Assembly: GCA_937907025.1 (NCBI GenBank)
Contig: CALESJ010000035.1
Span: 66,275 to 130,274 of the forward strand
DNA from: an uncultured Faecalibacterium sp.
GTDB lineage: Bacteria; Bacillota; Clostridia; Oscillospirales; Ruminococcaceae
DNA: 64,000 nucleotides
Direction: 5' to 3'
Positions 9,585 through 20,208 of the stretch are shown piece after piece (position 1 is the first letter of the stretch; every line of letters starts with the position of its first letter). The position numbers and the translations under genes were made by a program. Below the pieces are notes generated by a model that did not search any database, had not been told where the DNA came from, and saw only the letters and a list, made by a program, of their open reading frames with translations.

Positions 9585-10160
9585 ATGACCTGTGAAGAAG
9601 CCCAGGAACTGGTAAAAGGGCGTTTGTCCCGCAAGCGGTACAAGCACACTGTAAATGTAAAAAATATGGCTGTGGAACTGGCCAAACGCTATGGCGCGGA
9701 CGAAGAAAAGGCCGCTCTGGCGGCACTTTTGCATGATAGTGCGAAGGAACTGCCCCAAGAGGAAATGTTGCAGATTTTTTCCGACAATGCTATAATGGCT
9801 AAAAATGCCGCATCCCGGCCGGCCCCGGTCTGGCACGGCATTGCCGCCGCGATTCTGTGCGCCACCCAATGGGGCGTGACAGACCCGGAAATTCTGTCTG
9901 CCATCGAATGCCATACCACCGGTAAGGCCAATATGACCCTGCTGGAAAAAATTATCTACATGGCCGACGCGACCAGCGCCGAACGGGACTATCCCGGGGT
10001 GGAACAGCTGCGGCGGGAAGAAATGCAGGACCTGGACCTGGCTTTGCTGCACAGCCTGCAGCAGAGCATCGCCTTTGTAAAAAAGAAGGGCGGAGTCCTG
10101 GACCCGCAGACTGTGGCTGCCTGCGAGGACCTGCAGGCACGCATTGCAGAAAAAGGATAA
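9585..10160 (+). CDS. yqeK: HD-domain hydrolase YqeK (diadenosine tetraphosphatase type)
   Basis: The protein has 191 residues with an HD metal-binding domain: KHTVNVKNMA supplies the first His, LLHDSAKELP the HD pair, and later IECHTTGK and IYMADATS further ligands. YqeK proteins of Firmicutes hydrolyse Ap4A symmetrically to ADP. The ATG at 9585 follows AAAGGGGG. The reading frame is open much further upstream through nadD, but that part is a shadow. A near-consensus promoter lies inside the gene (9768-9796). Confidence 0.92.
   Translation: MTCEEAQELVKGRLSRKRYKHTVNVKNMAVELAKRYGADEEKAALAALLHDSAKELPQEEMLQIFSDNAIMAKNAASRPAPVWHGIAAAILCATQWGVTDPEILSAIECHTTGKANMTLLEKIIYMADATSAERDYPGVEQLRREEMQDLDLALLHSLQQSIAFVKKKGGVLDPQTVAACEDLQARIAEKG
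9768..9796 (+). promoter_or_regulatory. Internal sigma-A promoter inside yqeK
   Basis: TTGCAG at 9768-9773, a 17-bp spacer, and TATAAT at 9791-9796 preceded by TGC (extended -10). It reads toward the LCP gene, rsfS and leuS and could express them independently of the upstream housekeeping run. Seen in sequence; activity is inferred. Confidence 0.5.
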
Positions 10161-10232
10161 ACATACGATATTCCCAAAAGGGATGCCCCGGCTATGCCCG
10201 CCGCACCCCGCCACCAAAAAGGGAGGACGCCC

Positions 10233-12221
10233 ATGAGCGAACCACGCAAACTGAACACCGGTGACGCCCAGCGCACGGTGTATCATGCCGGCGACGCACA
10301 GCGCAGCATCCGCACATCGGGAGCCGCAGCTTCTTCCAGCCAGCTGGAAGAAGCCCGCCGCCGCGCCCGCATGGCCGCTGCCGACAGCAGCCGCCGCAGC
10401 CGCCAGTTTACGCCGGTACAGCCGGCCGATGTGCAGCGCTATCAGGCTGCCCGTCAGGCACAAAACGCACAAAGTGCCCCGCGCACCATCCATCAGCCTG
10501 CCCAGCATACCGCGCAGCAGGCTGCCCCGCAGCAGCGCACCATTCACCGTACCCAGCCGACCCAGCAGCCTGCCCGTCAGGCGGCTGCCCGTCCGGCCCA
10601 GGCCCAGCCCGGGGAAGACCAGCTGACCATGGCCCAACGTCAGGCCATGGCCCTGCGCCGTCAGGCCGCCGCCAAGCAGGCGGCATCCGGCGCCCGCGCC
10701 CAGGTACAGCACCTGGACCTGCGCTCTGCCCAGGGCGAGCGCCCCGCCTATGATTTTGACGGCGATGCCGAGTTCGAAGCCCGGCAGGCCGCCCGTGCTG
10801 CCCGCACGGCCCAGGCCGATCAGGCGGCACAGGCAGCCGAACAGCCCGTGGACCAGGCGGTCCGCGGCACTTCCGGCTCTGCCCGCAGCGGCAGCGCCTA
10901 TTCCGCCTCCGGCCGCCGCAGCGGCGGTGCTTCCGCAGGCGGGCAGCCTCCCAAAGGCCCCGGCAAGGGCCGCAAGGGCCGCGGCAATGACGGCGGCGGC
11001 AAAAAGGGCGGCAAGAAAAAGAAAAAGGCCTGGTGGAAGGTTCTGCTGGTCACCCTGCTGGTGCTGGTCCTCATCTTTGGCGGCACCCTGGCGCTGATCA
11101 TGAACGCTCTGCGCCCAGAAACCGGTGGCAACATCACCTTCAATCAGCTGTTGAACACCCCCAAGGAATTTGCGGGCAAGGAAATCAACATTCTGCTGGT
11201 GGGCATCGACCGCTCCACCGAGGATGGTATGGGAGAGGACTCCCAGAGCAATGACGGCATGACCGATATGATCATGTGGATGCACTTCAACAATGAAACC
11301 GGCGAAGTGAAGATGCTGCAGATTCCCCGCAACATCTTCGTCACCACCGACACCAGCTATTCCGGCAACTACCAGATCAACGCCATCGCCAAGACCCAGG
11401 GTTCCAACGGGTACAACAACCTCAACGCCCTGTGCGAGGAAGTCAGCAAGGAGTTCCAGATCCCCATCGACGGCTATGTGAGCATCCGTCTGGAAAAACT
11501 GGTGGACCTGGTGGATATTCTGGGCGGTGTGTACTGTTATATCCCGCAGGATATGTCCTACGGCGGCAGCTCCCTGGAACAGGGCTACCGCAACCTGGAC
11601 GGCGCCGCGGCAGAATTCCTGCTGCGCAACCGCCACAGCTACGCCAACAGCGACCTGGGCCGTCTGAACACCCAGCGTTATTTCTACGCCGCCATGTTCG
11701 CCAAGCTGCGCTCCATGACCCCGTGGAATATCGCCAAGAACCTGCCCTTCTACCTGAGCATGGTGGACACCAGCCTGAGCATCTCCGACCTGATCAGCGT
11801 GGCGGTCAGCCTGATGAGCGTTTCCAGCGACAAGATCATGCTGGCCCAGATCCCGGTGTATATGGGTCAGATTTACTATCCCATTGGCACCACAGATAAC
11901 GACGTGGTTGTAGTGGCCCGCCAGGAAGCCGCCGACCTGCTCAACACCTATTACCGTGAGAACACCGGCCCCGTGGACGCCAGCCAGCTGCAGGTGGTGG
12001 ATAACGTGCTGGATGTCAGTGGACGCAGCCCCTCCGACCCCAACGTGCAGTTCATGGCCGCCATCAACGAAACGGTCAACGAAGCCGCTGCCGAATCCGG
12101 CGTGGATACCAGCAGCGAGTACGTTTACGACACCCCGACCGCGGCGCCCGAAGGCGATGCCTCCTCCACCGAGGACGGCGGCGATTCCGCCGACTCCGCC
12201 AGCGAGGATGACGCCGCGTAA
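10233..12221 (+). CDS. LCP-family (LytR-CpsA-Psr) envelope protein with long disordered N-terminus
   Basis: The protein has 662 residues. Residues 1 to about 265 are cytoplasmic low-complexity sequence rich in Ala, Gln, Arg and Pro, ending in a Gly/Lys-rich stretch; one transmembrane helix follows (about 268-290, VLLVTLLVLVLIFGGTLALI). An extracellular LCP domain spans about 300-560, with ILLVGIDRS, the Arg in QIPRNIFV and the NAIAKTQG region. LCP enzymes transfer undecaprenyl-linked glycopolymers onto peptidoglycan. The acidic C-terminal tail is Ser/Asp-rich. The ATG at 10233 is preceded by GGGAGG. The yqeK-LCP-rsfS order is conserved in Firmicutes; the length of the disordered cytoplasmic part is unusual. 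Confidence 0.9.
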   Translation: MSEPRKLNTGDAQRTVYHAGDAQRSIRTSGAAASSSQLEEARRRARMAAADSSRRSRQFTPVQPADVQRYQAARQAQNAQSAPRTIHQPAQHTAQQAAPQQRTIHRTQPTQQPARQAAARPAQAQPGEDQLTMAQRQAMALRRQAAAKQAASGARAQVQHLDLRSAQGERPAYDFDGDAEFEARQAARAARTAQADQAAQAAEQPVDQAVRGTSGSARSGSAYSASGRRSGGASAGGQPPKGPGKGRKGRGNDGGGKKGGKKKKKAWWKVLLVTLLVLVLIFGGTLALIMNALRPETGGNITFNQLLNTPKEFAGKEINILLVGIDRSTEDGMGEDSQSNDGMTDMIMWMHFNNETGEVKMLQIPRNIFVTTDTSYSGNYQINAIAKTQGSNGYNNLNALCEEVSKEFQIPIDGYVSIRLEKLVDLVDILGGVYCYIPQDMSYGGSSLEQGYRNLDGAAAEFLLRNRHSYANSDLGRLNTQRYFYAAMFAKLRSMTPWNIAKNLPFYLSMVDTSLSISDLISVAVSLMSVSSDKIMLAQIPVYMGQIYYPIGTTDNDVVVVARQEAADLLNTYYRENTGPVDASQLQVVDNVLDVSGRSPSDPNVQFMAAINETVNEAAAESGVDTSSEYVYDTPTAAPEGDASSTEDGGDSADSASEDDAA

Positions 12222-12247
12222 GTGCAACATTAAAGGAGAACAGAACT

Positions 12248-12610
12248 ATGGATAGCAAGACCCTGGCCATTGAACTGGCCCGTGCTCTGGACGCCAAGAA
12301 GGCACTGAACGTCCGCGTGCTCAAGGTCGAGGACCTGACCACCGTCACCGATTACTTCGTCATCGCCACCGGCACGTCCACCACCCATGTGGGCGCCCTG
12401 GCGGATGAGGCCGACTTCGCACTGTCGCAGCAGGGGGTCAACCCGCTGCGCAGCGAAGGCCATGACGGCAAGCGCTGGGTGCTGCTGGATTACGGCAGTG
12501 TCATCGTGCATGTGTTTACCAAGGAAGCTCATGATTATTACGACCTGGAACACCTTTGGGCCGACGCCGCCGAAGTGCCCGCCGCCGAATGGATGAAACC
12601 GGCCGAATAA
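12248..12610 (+). CDS. rsfS: Ribosomal silencing factor RsfS
   Basis: This 120-residue protein contains the RsfS/Iojap/DUF143 core: ALDAKKALNVRVLKVEDLTTVTDYFVIATG, then RWVLLDYGSVIVHVFTKEAHDYYDLEHLW. It binds ribosomal protein L14 (uL14) and blocks subunit joining when nutrients are scarce. It lies 26 bp after the LCP gene and 35 bp before leuS, with AAAGGAGA upstream. Confidence 0.95.
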   Translation: MDSKTLAIELARALDAKKALNVRVLKVEDLTTVTDYFVIATGTSTTHVGALADEADFALSQQGVNPLRSEGHDGKRWVLLDYGSVIVHVFTKEAHDYYDLEHLWADAAEVPAAEWMKPAE

Positions 12611-12645
12611 ATACGATTTTGTAAAATAGTGGGGAGAGATCAACC

Positions 12646-15183
<2,538 letters not shown>

Positions 15184-15190
15184 AAAACAC

Positions 15191-15220
15191 AGAGCCCCCG
15201 CAGCGACGGGGGCTCTTTTC
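15191..15220 (+). terminator. Rho-independent terminator after leuS
   Basis: A 10-bp stem (AGAGCCCCCG with CGGGGGCTCT) and a short loop are followed by TTTT, just after the leuS stop. It closes the transcription unit that begins before the window. Confidence 0.9.
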
Positions 15221-15267
15221 GCATATCCCGGTATTCCCAAACCCCGTTGAAGGAGAGAAGAAAAACT

Positions 15268-17571
15268 ATGCGGCAAAACCTGTGCACAGCCCTGAAAAAG
15301 CGGCTGCCGCGTCACTGGCTGGTGTGGGTGGTCATCCTCATCGAAGCGGTCTTTCTGCTGGGCGGCTTCGTGCAGGACCGGGCGGTGCGCGGCACCACCA
15401 CCCTGCTCAGCGACAGTATGGGCGATATGGTGGACCACGGCATCACCCACACCACCCAGGGCACCGAAGTGGCGGAAGGACTTTCCGGTGAAGTGCTGGC
15501 CACCCGCTGGCTGGAACTGGAACCCGGCATGTACAACGTCACCGTGGCGTACCTGGGCGGCGGCGACGATGTGACCTGCTACTTTTACAAGTCCACCGCC
15601 CTGGCGGACACCATCACCCTGCGCAAGGATATGCGTGCCGTGACCTTCCAGGTGACGGTGCCCAGCGACCAGCAGCAGGCCACCCTGCGCATCGCCACCG
15701 GCGGCAGCGGCTTCACCCTGGAAAGCATCGTCATCTCGTACAGCCAGGCCTATTCCTGGTACAATCTGCTCTGCCGTCTGGTATTCTTTGTGGCGGCGGA
15801 CCTGATCTGGCTGCTGTGGTCCGGGCGTCTGGTGCTGCCCGGCGGTCCCCGGTCTTCGGTCACGGCCCTGGGCCTGGGCGGGGCGGTGCTCATTGCATCC
15901 CTGCCGCTGCTCACCGGCGGGCTGATCCCCGGGCACGACCTCCAGTTCCACCTCAACCGCATCGAGGGCCTGGCCCAGGGCATCGCCGCCGGACAGCTGC
16001 CGGTGCGCATCCAACCCTTCTGGCTGGACGGTCGCGGTTATGCAGTGTCGGTCTTTTACGGCGACCTGCTGCTCTATTTCCCGGCATTGCTGCGGTTCTT
16101 CGGCGTGTCGGTGCAGGGGGCCTACAAGGTGTATGTGGTAGCTGTCAACGCCGGCACGGCCCTGGTCAGCTGGTTCTGCCTGCGCCGGATGCTCCAAAAC
16201 CACTGGGCGGCGCTGTTCGGCAGCGTGCTGTACACCCTGTCCATCTATCGCATCATCAATATTTATCTGCGCGGCGCGGTGGGGGAATACACCGCCATGC
16301 TCTTCCTGCCCCTGGTGTTCTACGGGCTGTGGAAGATCTTCACCCAGCCGGACGGCGCCAAAGCCGCGCCTCTTGTCTGGCTGCCGGCGGTCATTGGCTT
16401 CAGCGGTCTGATCCAGACCCACCTGCTTAGCTGTGAGATCGTGGGTATCCTCACCCTGGGCACCTGCGTGGTGCTGCTGCGCCGCACCTTGCGAAAAAAT
16501 ACCTTCTTCCCCCTGTGTAAGGTGGTGGGCATCACCGCACTGCTGAATCTGTGGTTCCTGCTGCCCCTGTTTGATTCCATGCGGGACGAGCTGGTCATCA
16601 CCACCCAGGAAAGTTCCGGCCCCCACAATACTGCCGCCTATTTCGGCCAGATGCTGGGCCTTTTCTTCAGCGGTGTGGCCGACCGGTACAACCTGGGGCT
16701 GGACCAGGGTACTTATGAGGAGATGGCCATTGGCCTGGGCCTGACCCTGCTGCTGGCTGCCGGTCTGTTCGTGCTGGTCACCGCCATGGGCCGTGTGGAC
16801 CGCAAGGACCCGGTGTGGAAGCTGGGCAGCTTCGGCCTGTGGGCGGGCGTTGTCTGCCTGCTTCTGGCCAGCGATGTCTTCCCCTGGGATAACCTGTACA
16901 ACCTGAACCCGGTGCTGGGCCGTCTGGTGGCCATGGTGCAGTATGTGTGGCGCTTCCTCAGCCCGGCCACCTGGTTCTGGGTCCTGGCCGGGGCCTGCGC
17001 CGTCTGCCTGCTGGCCAACCGGCCGGATCTGCGCAATCTTTCGGCGGGGGTGCTGCTGGTGCTGACCCTGGTGAGCTGGGGCGGCTTTGTGCAGACCGCC
17101 CTCACCGACAACGAAACCCTGTTCTGTTACAGCGCCGCAGGGCTGGATTCCTGTGACGCCGGGGCAGGGGAGTACCTGCCTGCCGGCACTGAAAAAACCG
17201 ACTTCGTTGGCCCCCGGACCATCGAAACCGACGGGGTGGAGATGACCGACAGCGCCCTTAGCGGTCTGACGGCCACCGTTTCCTGCCAGAGCACTAATGG
17301 CGGTACCGTCACCGTGCCGCTGCTGTACTATCCGTACTATCGTGCCGACGACGGGGCGGGCAATGCCCTCGCTGTGGCCCGTGACCCGGACAGTAAGATG
17401 GTCCAGGTTACCGTCCCGGCTGGGTACGCCGGTACCATCCGGGTGTTCTATTCGGAACCCTGGTTCTGGCGCACTTCCGAGGTTGTCAGCCTGCTGACTC
17501 TGGCGGGTCTGGTGGGGCTGGGCCTGTACCGCCGCAAACATGCCCGGACCCTGGTTCCGGCCAAAGGATAA
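15268..17571 (+). CDS. Polytopic membrane protein, PTPS-related/GT-C-like family
   Basis: The protein has 767 residues. One N-terminal helix (WLVWVVILIEAVFLLGGFV) is followed by an extracellular beta-rich region of about 130 residues and roughly ten more helices. The loop LIPGHDLQFHLNRIEGLAQG, with an acidic residue after the second helix, resembles the active loop of GT-C glycosyltransferases and the 6-pyruvoyl-tetrahydropterin-synthase-related membrane family (a historical name only). The C-terminal part before the last helix looks extracellular. A lipid-linked sugar transferase role is likely but not proven. AAGGAGAG at about 15249 supports the ATG at 15268 over an upstream TTG. It is four bases from the next gene. 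Confidence 0.75.
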   Translation: MRQNLCTALKKRLPRHWLVWVVILIEAVFLLGGFVQDRAVRGTTTLLSDSMGDMVDHGITHTTQGTEVAEGLSGEVLATRWLELEPGMYNVTVAYLGGGDDVTCYFYKSTALADTITLRKDMRAVTFQVTVPSDQQQATLRIATGGSGFTLESIVISYSQAYSWYNLLCRLVFFVAADLIWLLWSGRLVLPGGPRSSVTALGLGGAVLIASLPLLTGGLIPGHDLQFHLNRIEGLAQGIAAGQLPVRIQPFWLDGRGYAVSVFYGDLLLYFPALLRFFGVSVQGAYKVYVVAVNAGTALVSWFCLRRMLQNHWAALFGSVLYTLSIYRIINIYLRGAVGEYTAMLFLPLVFYGLWKIFTQPDGAKAAPLVWLPAVIGFSGLIQTHLLSCEIVGILTLGTCVVLLRRTLRKNTFFPLCKVVGITALLNLWFLLPLFDSMRDELVITTQESSGPHNTAAYFGQMLGLFFSGVADRYNLGLDQGTYEEMAIGLGLTLLLAAGLFVLVTAMGRVDRKDPVWKLGSFGLWAGVVCLLLASDVFPWDNLYNLNPVLGRLVAMVQYVWRFLSPATWFWVLAGACAVCLLANRPDLRNLSAGVLLVLTLVSWGGFVQTALTDNETLFCYSAAGLDSCDAGAGEYLPAGTEKTDFVGPRTIETDGVEMTDSALSGLTATVSCQSTNGGTVTVPLLYYPYYRADDGAGNALAVARDPDSKMVQVTVPAGYAGTIRVFYSEPWFWRTSEVVSLLTLAGLVGLGLYRRKHARTLVPAKG

Positions 17572-17575
17572 GACG

Positions 17576-19153
17576 ATGAAACAGACAAATCACAACCCGG
17601 TGTGGTCCAACCTGGCCGCCCTGGCCCGCCGCCCGCTGCTGTGGGTGGTGCTGGCGGTGCTGGCCGCCCTGGGCTACGGCTATGCCATGGCGGTGCCCGC
17701 TGTGGATATGGACGACCTGGCCATAGCTACCTACCAGCAGGGCGGCGAGTTCCTGCGGCAGGGGCGGTTCACCGTTTGGCTGCTCCAGGCGGCCACCGGC
17801 ATCATGACCTATCAGCGGTTCTGGCCGGAATTCTTCTTTGCCCTCTGCCTGGTGCTGGCCGGAGTTCTGCTGGCCGCGCTGCTGTACACGGCGGCGGGGC
17901 GGGAACCGGCGCTGTCGGGCGCCCTGCTGCTGGCGGGCGGGCTGCTGCTCTGGCCCTACCATGGGGAGATCCTCATGTACTCCAACCAGTGCGGGGTGGG
18001 GCTGGGATATCTGCTCTGTGCACTGGCGGCCTGCCTGGTCTGGCCCGGCATGGCCGAAGGCTGGCGCCGCAGCTTGCCCGGCGGGGCAGGGGCTGCTGTC
18101 TGCCTGATGTTTGCCCTAGGCCTGTACGAGTCTTTCGCCCCGGTGTGGCTGACCCTGGTGTTTGCTCTGCTGCTGGCCGCACCGAAACAAAATCTGCGCT
18201 GCAACTGCGGGGGCGTTCTGCGGGGGCTGTGGCCGCTGGTGGCGGGCCTGGTGCTGCGCAGCGGCGCCGCTGCCGTCCTGTGCGCTCTTATGGGGGTAAG
18301 CGGGAAAAACGGCAGCGCATCCAAGACCATTTTCTGGTTCCGGCGGGACAGCGTCCGGGATGCCATTCTCATCCCGCTGCGGGAATTCCTGACCAAATAC
18401 GGGGCCGAAGCGCTGGCTGTTCCCGCTCTGACACTGCTCCTGCTGGCCTGCCTGGCTCTGGTGGTGTGGGCGGTTCCCCGCCGTGGCCGCCGTTTGTGGG
18501 CGCTGTGCCTGCTGCTCTCCCAGTTTTCCCTGGGGCTTTTGCAGGGCACCGGTTCCCAGATGGCCCGGGCCTGCCAGTGTTTCGCGGTGTTTGTGCCCTT
18601 CGTGGCCTGGCTGTGGCTGGGCAAAGCCCTGGACAGCCGCCGCAAATCACCGCTGACCGCCTTCTGCGCGGTGCTGGCGGTGGCGCTGTTGGTGGTGGAA
18701 GGCTGGGCCCTGACCGACGATCTGCGATTTGACCGGGACCGCTGGCAGTATGAAAAGTCCATCCTGGAGCAGACCGCTGCCGGCCTGGAAAATCTGGACC
18801 CCACAGGCACCCTGCCGGTGGTCTTTACGGGGGAGATCGAGCTTTCCCCCGAGCTGGAAGCCCGGGCCGAGATTCCGGCGGGGAGCCCGTCCTACACGGC
18901 GGCGTGGGTCATTGCCACGGCGCTGGACGGACCCCAGGGCCTTCTGTACCGGTATGAAAACCCCCAGACCCTGGTGATCAACTGGGCACAGACGGCCTTC
19001 GGCAGCCATGAACAGATGTATCTGCTCATGGAAGAACTGGGCCATGCCTACATCCGCCCCACCGCCGAACAGCAGGCGGCGGGGGACGTCCTGGCCGAAA
19101 CCCTGCCTGCCGGTGTCACCCGGCAGGACGGATATCTGCTGGTCTGCTTCTGA
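17576..19153 (+). CDS. GtrII-like glucosyltransferase-domain membrane protein
   Basis: The 526-residue protein has about ten hydrophobic helices and an early acidic loop (AVPAVDMDDLAIATYQQGG) placed as in GT-C enzymes and the glucosyltransferase II (Gtr) group. Such proteins move sugars from polyprenyl-phosphate carriers to envelope acceptors on the outer face of the membrane. About 140 C-terminal residues (from TDDLRFDRDR) form a soluble, probably extracellular domain. It starts four bases after the preceding membrane protein, and a GT2 that could make its donor follows. The specific sugar and acceptor cannot be read from sequence. Confidence 0.65.
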   Translation: MKQTNHNPVWSNLAALARRPLLWVVLAVLAALGYGYAMAVPAVDMDDLAIATYQQGGEFLRQGRFTVWLLQAATGIMTYQRFWPEFFFALCLVLAGVLLAALLYTAAGREPALSGALLLAGGLLLWPYHGEILMYSNQCGVGLGYLLCALAACLVWPGMAEGWRRSLPGGAGAAVCLMFALGLYESFAPVWLTLVFALLLAAPKQNLRCNCGGVLRGLWPLVAGLVLRSGAAAVLCALMGVSGKNGSASKTIFWFRRDSVRDAILIPLREFLTKYGAEALAVPALTLLLLACLALVVWAVPRRGRRLWALCLLLSQFSLGLLQGTGSQMARACQCFAVFVPFVAWLWLGKALDSRRKSPLTAFCAVLAVALLVVEGWALTDDLRFDRDRWQYEKSILEQTAAGLENLDPTGTLPVVFTGEIELSPELEARAEIPAGSPSYTAAWVIATALDGPQGLLYRYENPQTLVINWAQTAFGSHEQMYLLMEELGHAYIRPTAEQQAAGDVLAETLPAGVTRQDGYLLVCF

Positions 19154-19157
19154 CCCG

Positions 19158-19186
19158 TTGCACCGGCAGGCTGTCTGCTGTATAAT
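19158..19186 (+). promoter_or_regulatory. Sigma-A promoter upstream of the GT2 gene
   Basis: TTGCAC (19158-19163), 17-bp spacer, TATAAT (19181-19186). It lies between the GtrII-like gene and the GT2 gene, so the latter can be expressed separately. Confidence 0.75.
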
Positions 19187-19221
19187 AAGAGAAAGTTTCA
19201 CCCGAAAGGTGGTTTCCCTCT

Positions 19222-20181
19222 ATGCTGATTTCCCTCGTTGTGCCCAGTTACAATGAAGAGGAAGCCATGCCGCTGTTTTATCAGGAGGCGTCCCGTGTGG
19301 CGGCCGAAATGAAAACCAGCCACGGCGCCGATTTTGAATTCATCTTTGTGGACGACGGCTCCAAGGACGGTACCCTGCGTGTGGCGCGGGAACTGCACGA
19401 CCGGGACCCCCGTGTCCGCTATGTTTCTTTCAGCCGCAACTTCGGCAAGGAATCCGCCATCTATGCGGGCCTGAAAGCTGCCAAAGGCGATTATGTGGCC
19501 ACTCTGGACGCCGATCTGCAGGACCCGCCGGCTCTGCTGCCCCAGATGCTGGATTCTCTGCTCACCGGCGATTTTGACTGTGCCGCCACCCGCCGCACCA
19601 CCCGCAAGGGGGAACCCCCGGTGCGCAGCTGGTTTGCCCGTAAGTTCTATCAGATCATCAACCGCCTCAGCGACACCGAAATCGTGGACGGCGCCCGGGA
19701 TTACCGGCTCATGAGCCGCAAGATGGTGGACGCGGTGCTTTCCATGGCTGAGTACAACCGCTTCAGCAAGGGCATTTTCAGCTGGGTGGGCTTCAAGACC
19801 AAGTGGTTCGATTACGAAAACATCGAGCGTGTGGCCGGCCAGACCAAATGGAACTTCTGGGGGCTGTTCAAGTACTCTATTGAGGGCATCGTGGGTTTTT
19901 CCACCGCGCCGCTGGTCATTGCGGCCGCTGCCGGTGTGATTTTTTGCCTGGCTGCCTTTGTGGGCATCATCTTCGTGGTGGTGCGGGCCCTGGTTTTCGG
20001 TGACCCCACCTCCGGATGGCCCAGCATGGTCTGCATCATGCTGTTGTGCAGCGGTGTGCAGCTGTTCTGCCTGGGCATTGTGGGCGAATACCTGGCCAAG
20101 ACCTACCTGGAGGTCAAGCACCGCCCCATCTACATTGAACGGGAAACCGAAGCGGACCGAGATGCCCGCCGTTCCCGGTAA
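19222..20181 (+). CDS. GT2 polyprenyl-phosphate glycosyltransferase (GtrB/DPM1-like)
   Basis: The 319-residue protein begins SLVVPSYNEEEAM and has FVDDGSKDGT and the DxD-type motif TLDADLQDPP, the standard GT-A fold of dolichyl/undecaprenyl-phosphate sugar transferases. Two C-terminal transmembrane helices (about 230-255 and 265-290) anchor it. Family members transfer a sugar from a nucleotide donor to undecaprenyl phosphate on the cytoplasmic face. With the two GT-C-like proteins upstream it could form a three-component glycosylation set. AAAGGTGG precedes the ATG, and it has its own promoter. Confidence 0.9.
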   Translation: MLISLVVPSYNEEEAMPLFYQEASRVAAEMKTSHGADFEFIFVDDGSKDGTLRVARELHDRDPRVRYVSFSRNFGKESAIYAGLKAAKGDYVATLDADLQDPPALLPQMLDSLLTGDFDCAATRRTTRKGEPPVRSWFARKFYQIINRLSDTEIVDGARDYRLMSRKMVDAVLSMAEYNRFSKGIFSWVGFKTKWFDYENIERVAGQTKWNFWGLFKYSIEGIVGFSTAPLVIAAAAGVIFCLAAFVGIIFVVVRALVFGDPTSGWPSMVCIMLLCSGVQLFCLGIVGEYLAKTYLEVKHRPIYIERETEADRDARRSR

Positions 20182-20208
20182 ATGTGCGGGGCAGGGGGCC
20201 GTACAAGT

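Noticed and set aside
9558..12230. 890-codon antisense frame over yqeK and the LCP gene
   Set aside because: Gly/Ala-rich translation produced by the opposite strand of repeat-like LCP tail codons; no motifs.
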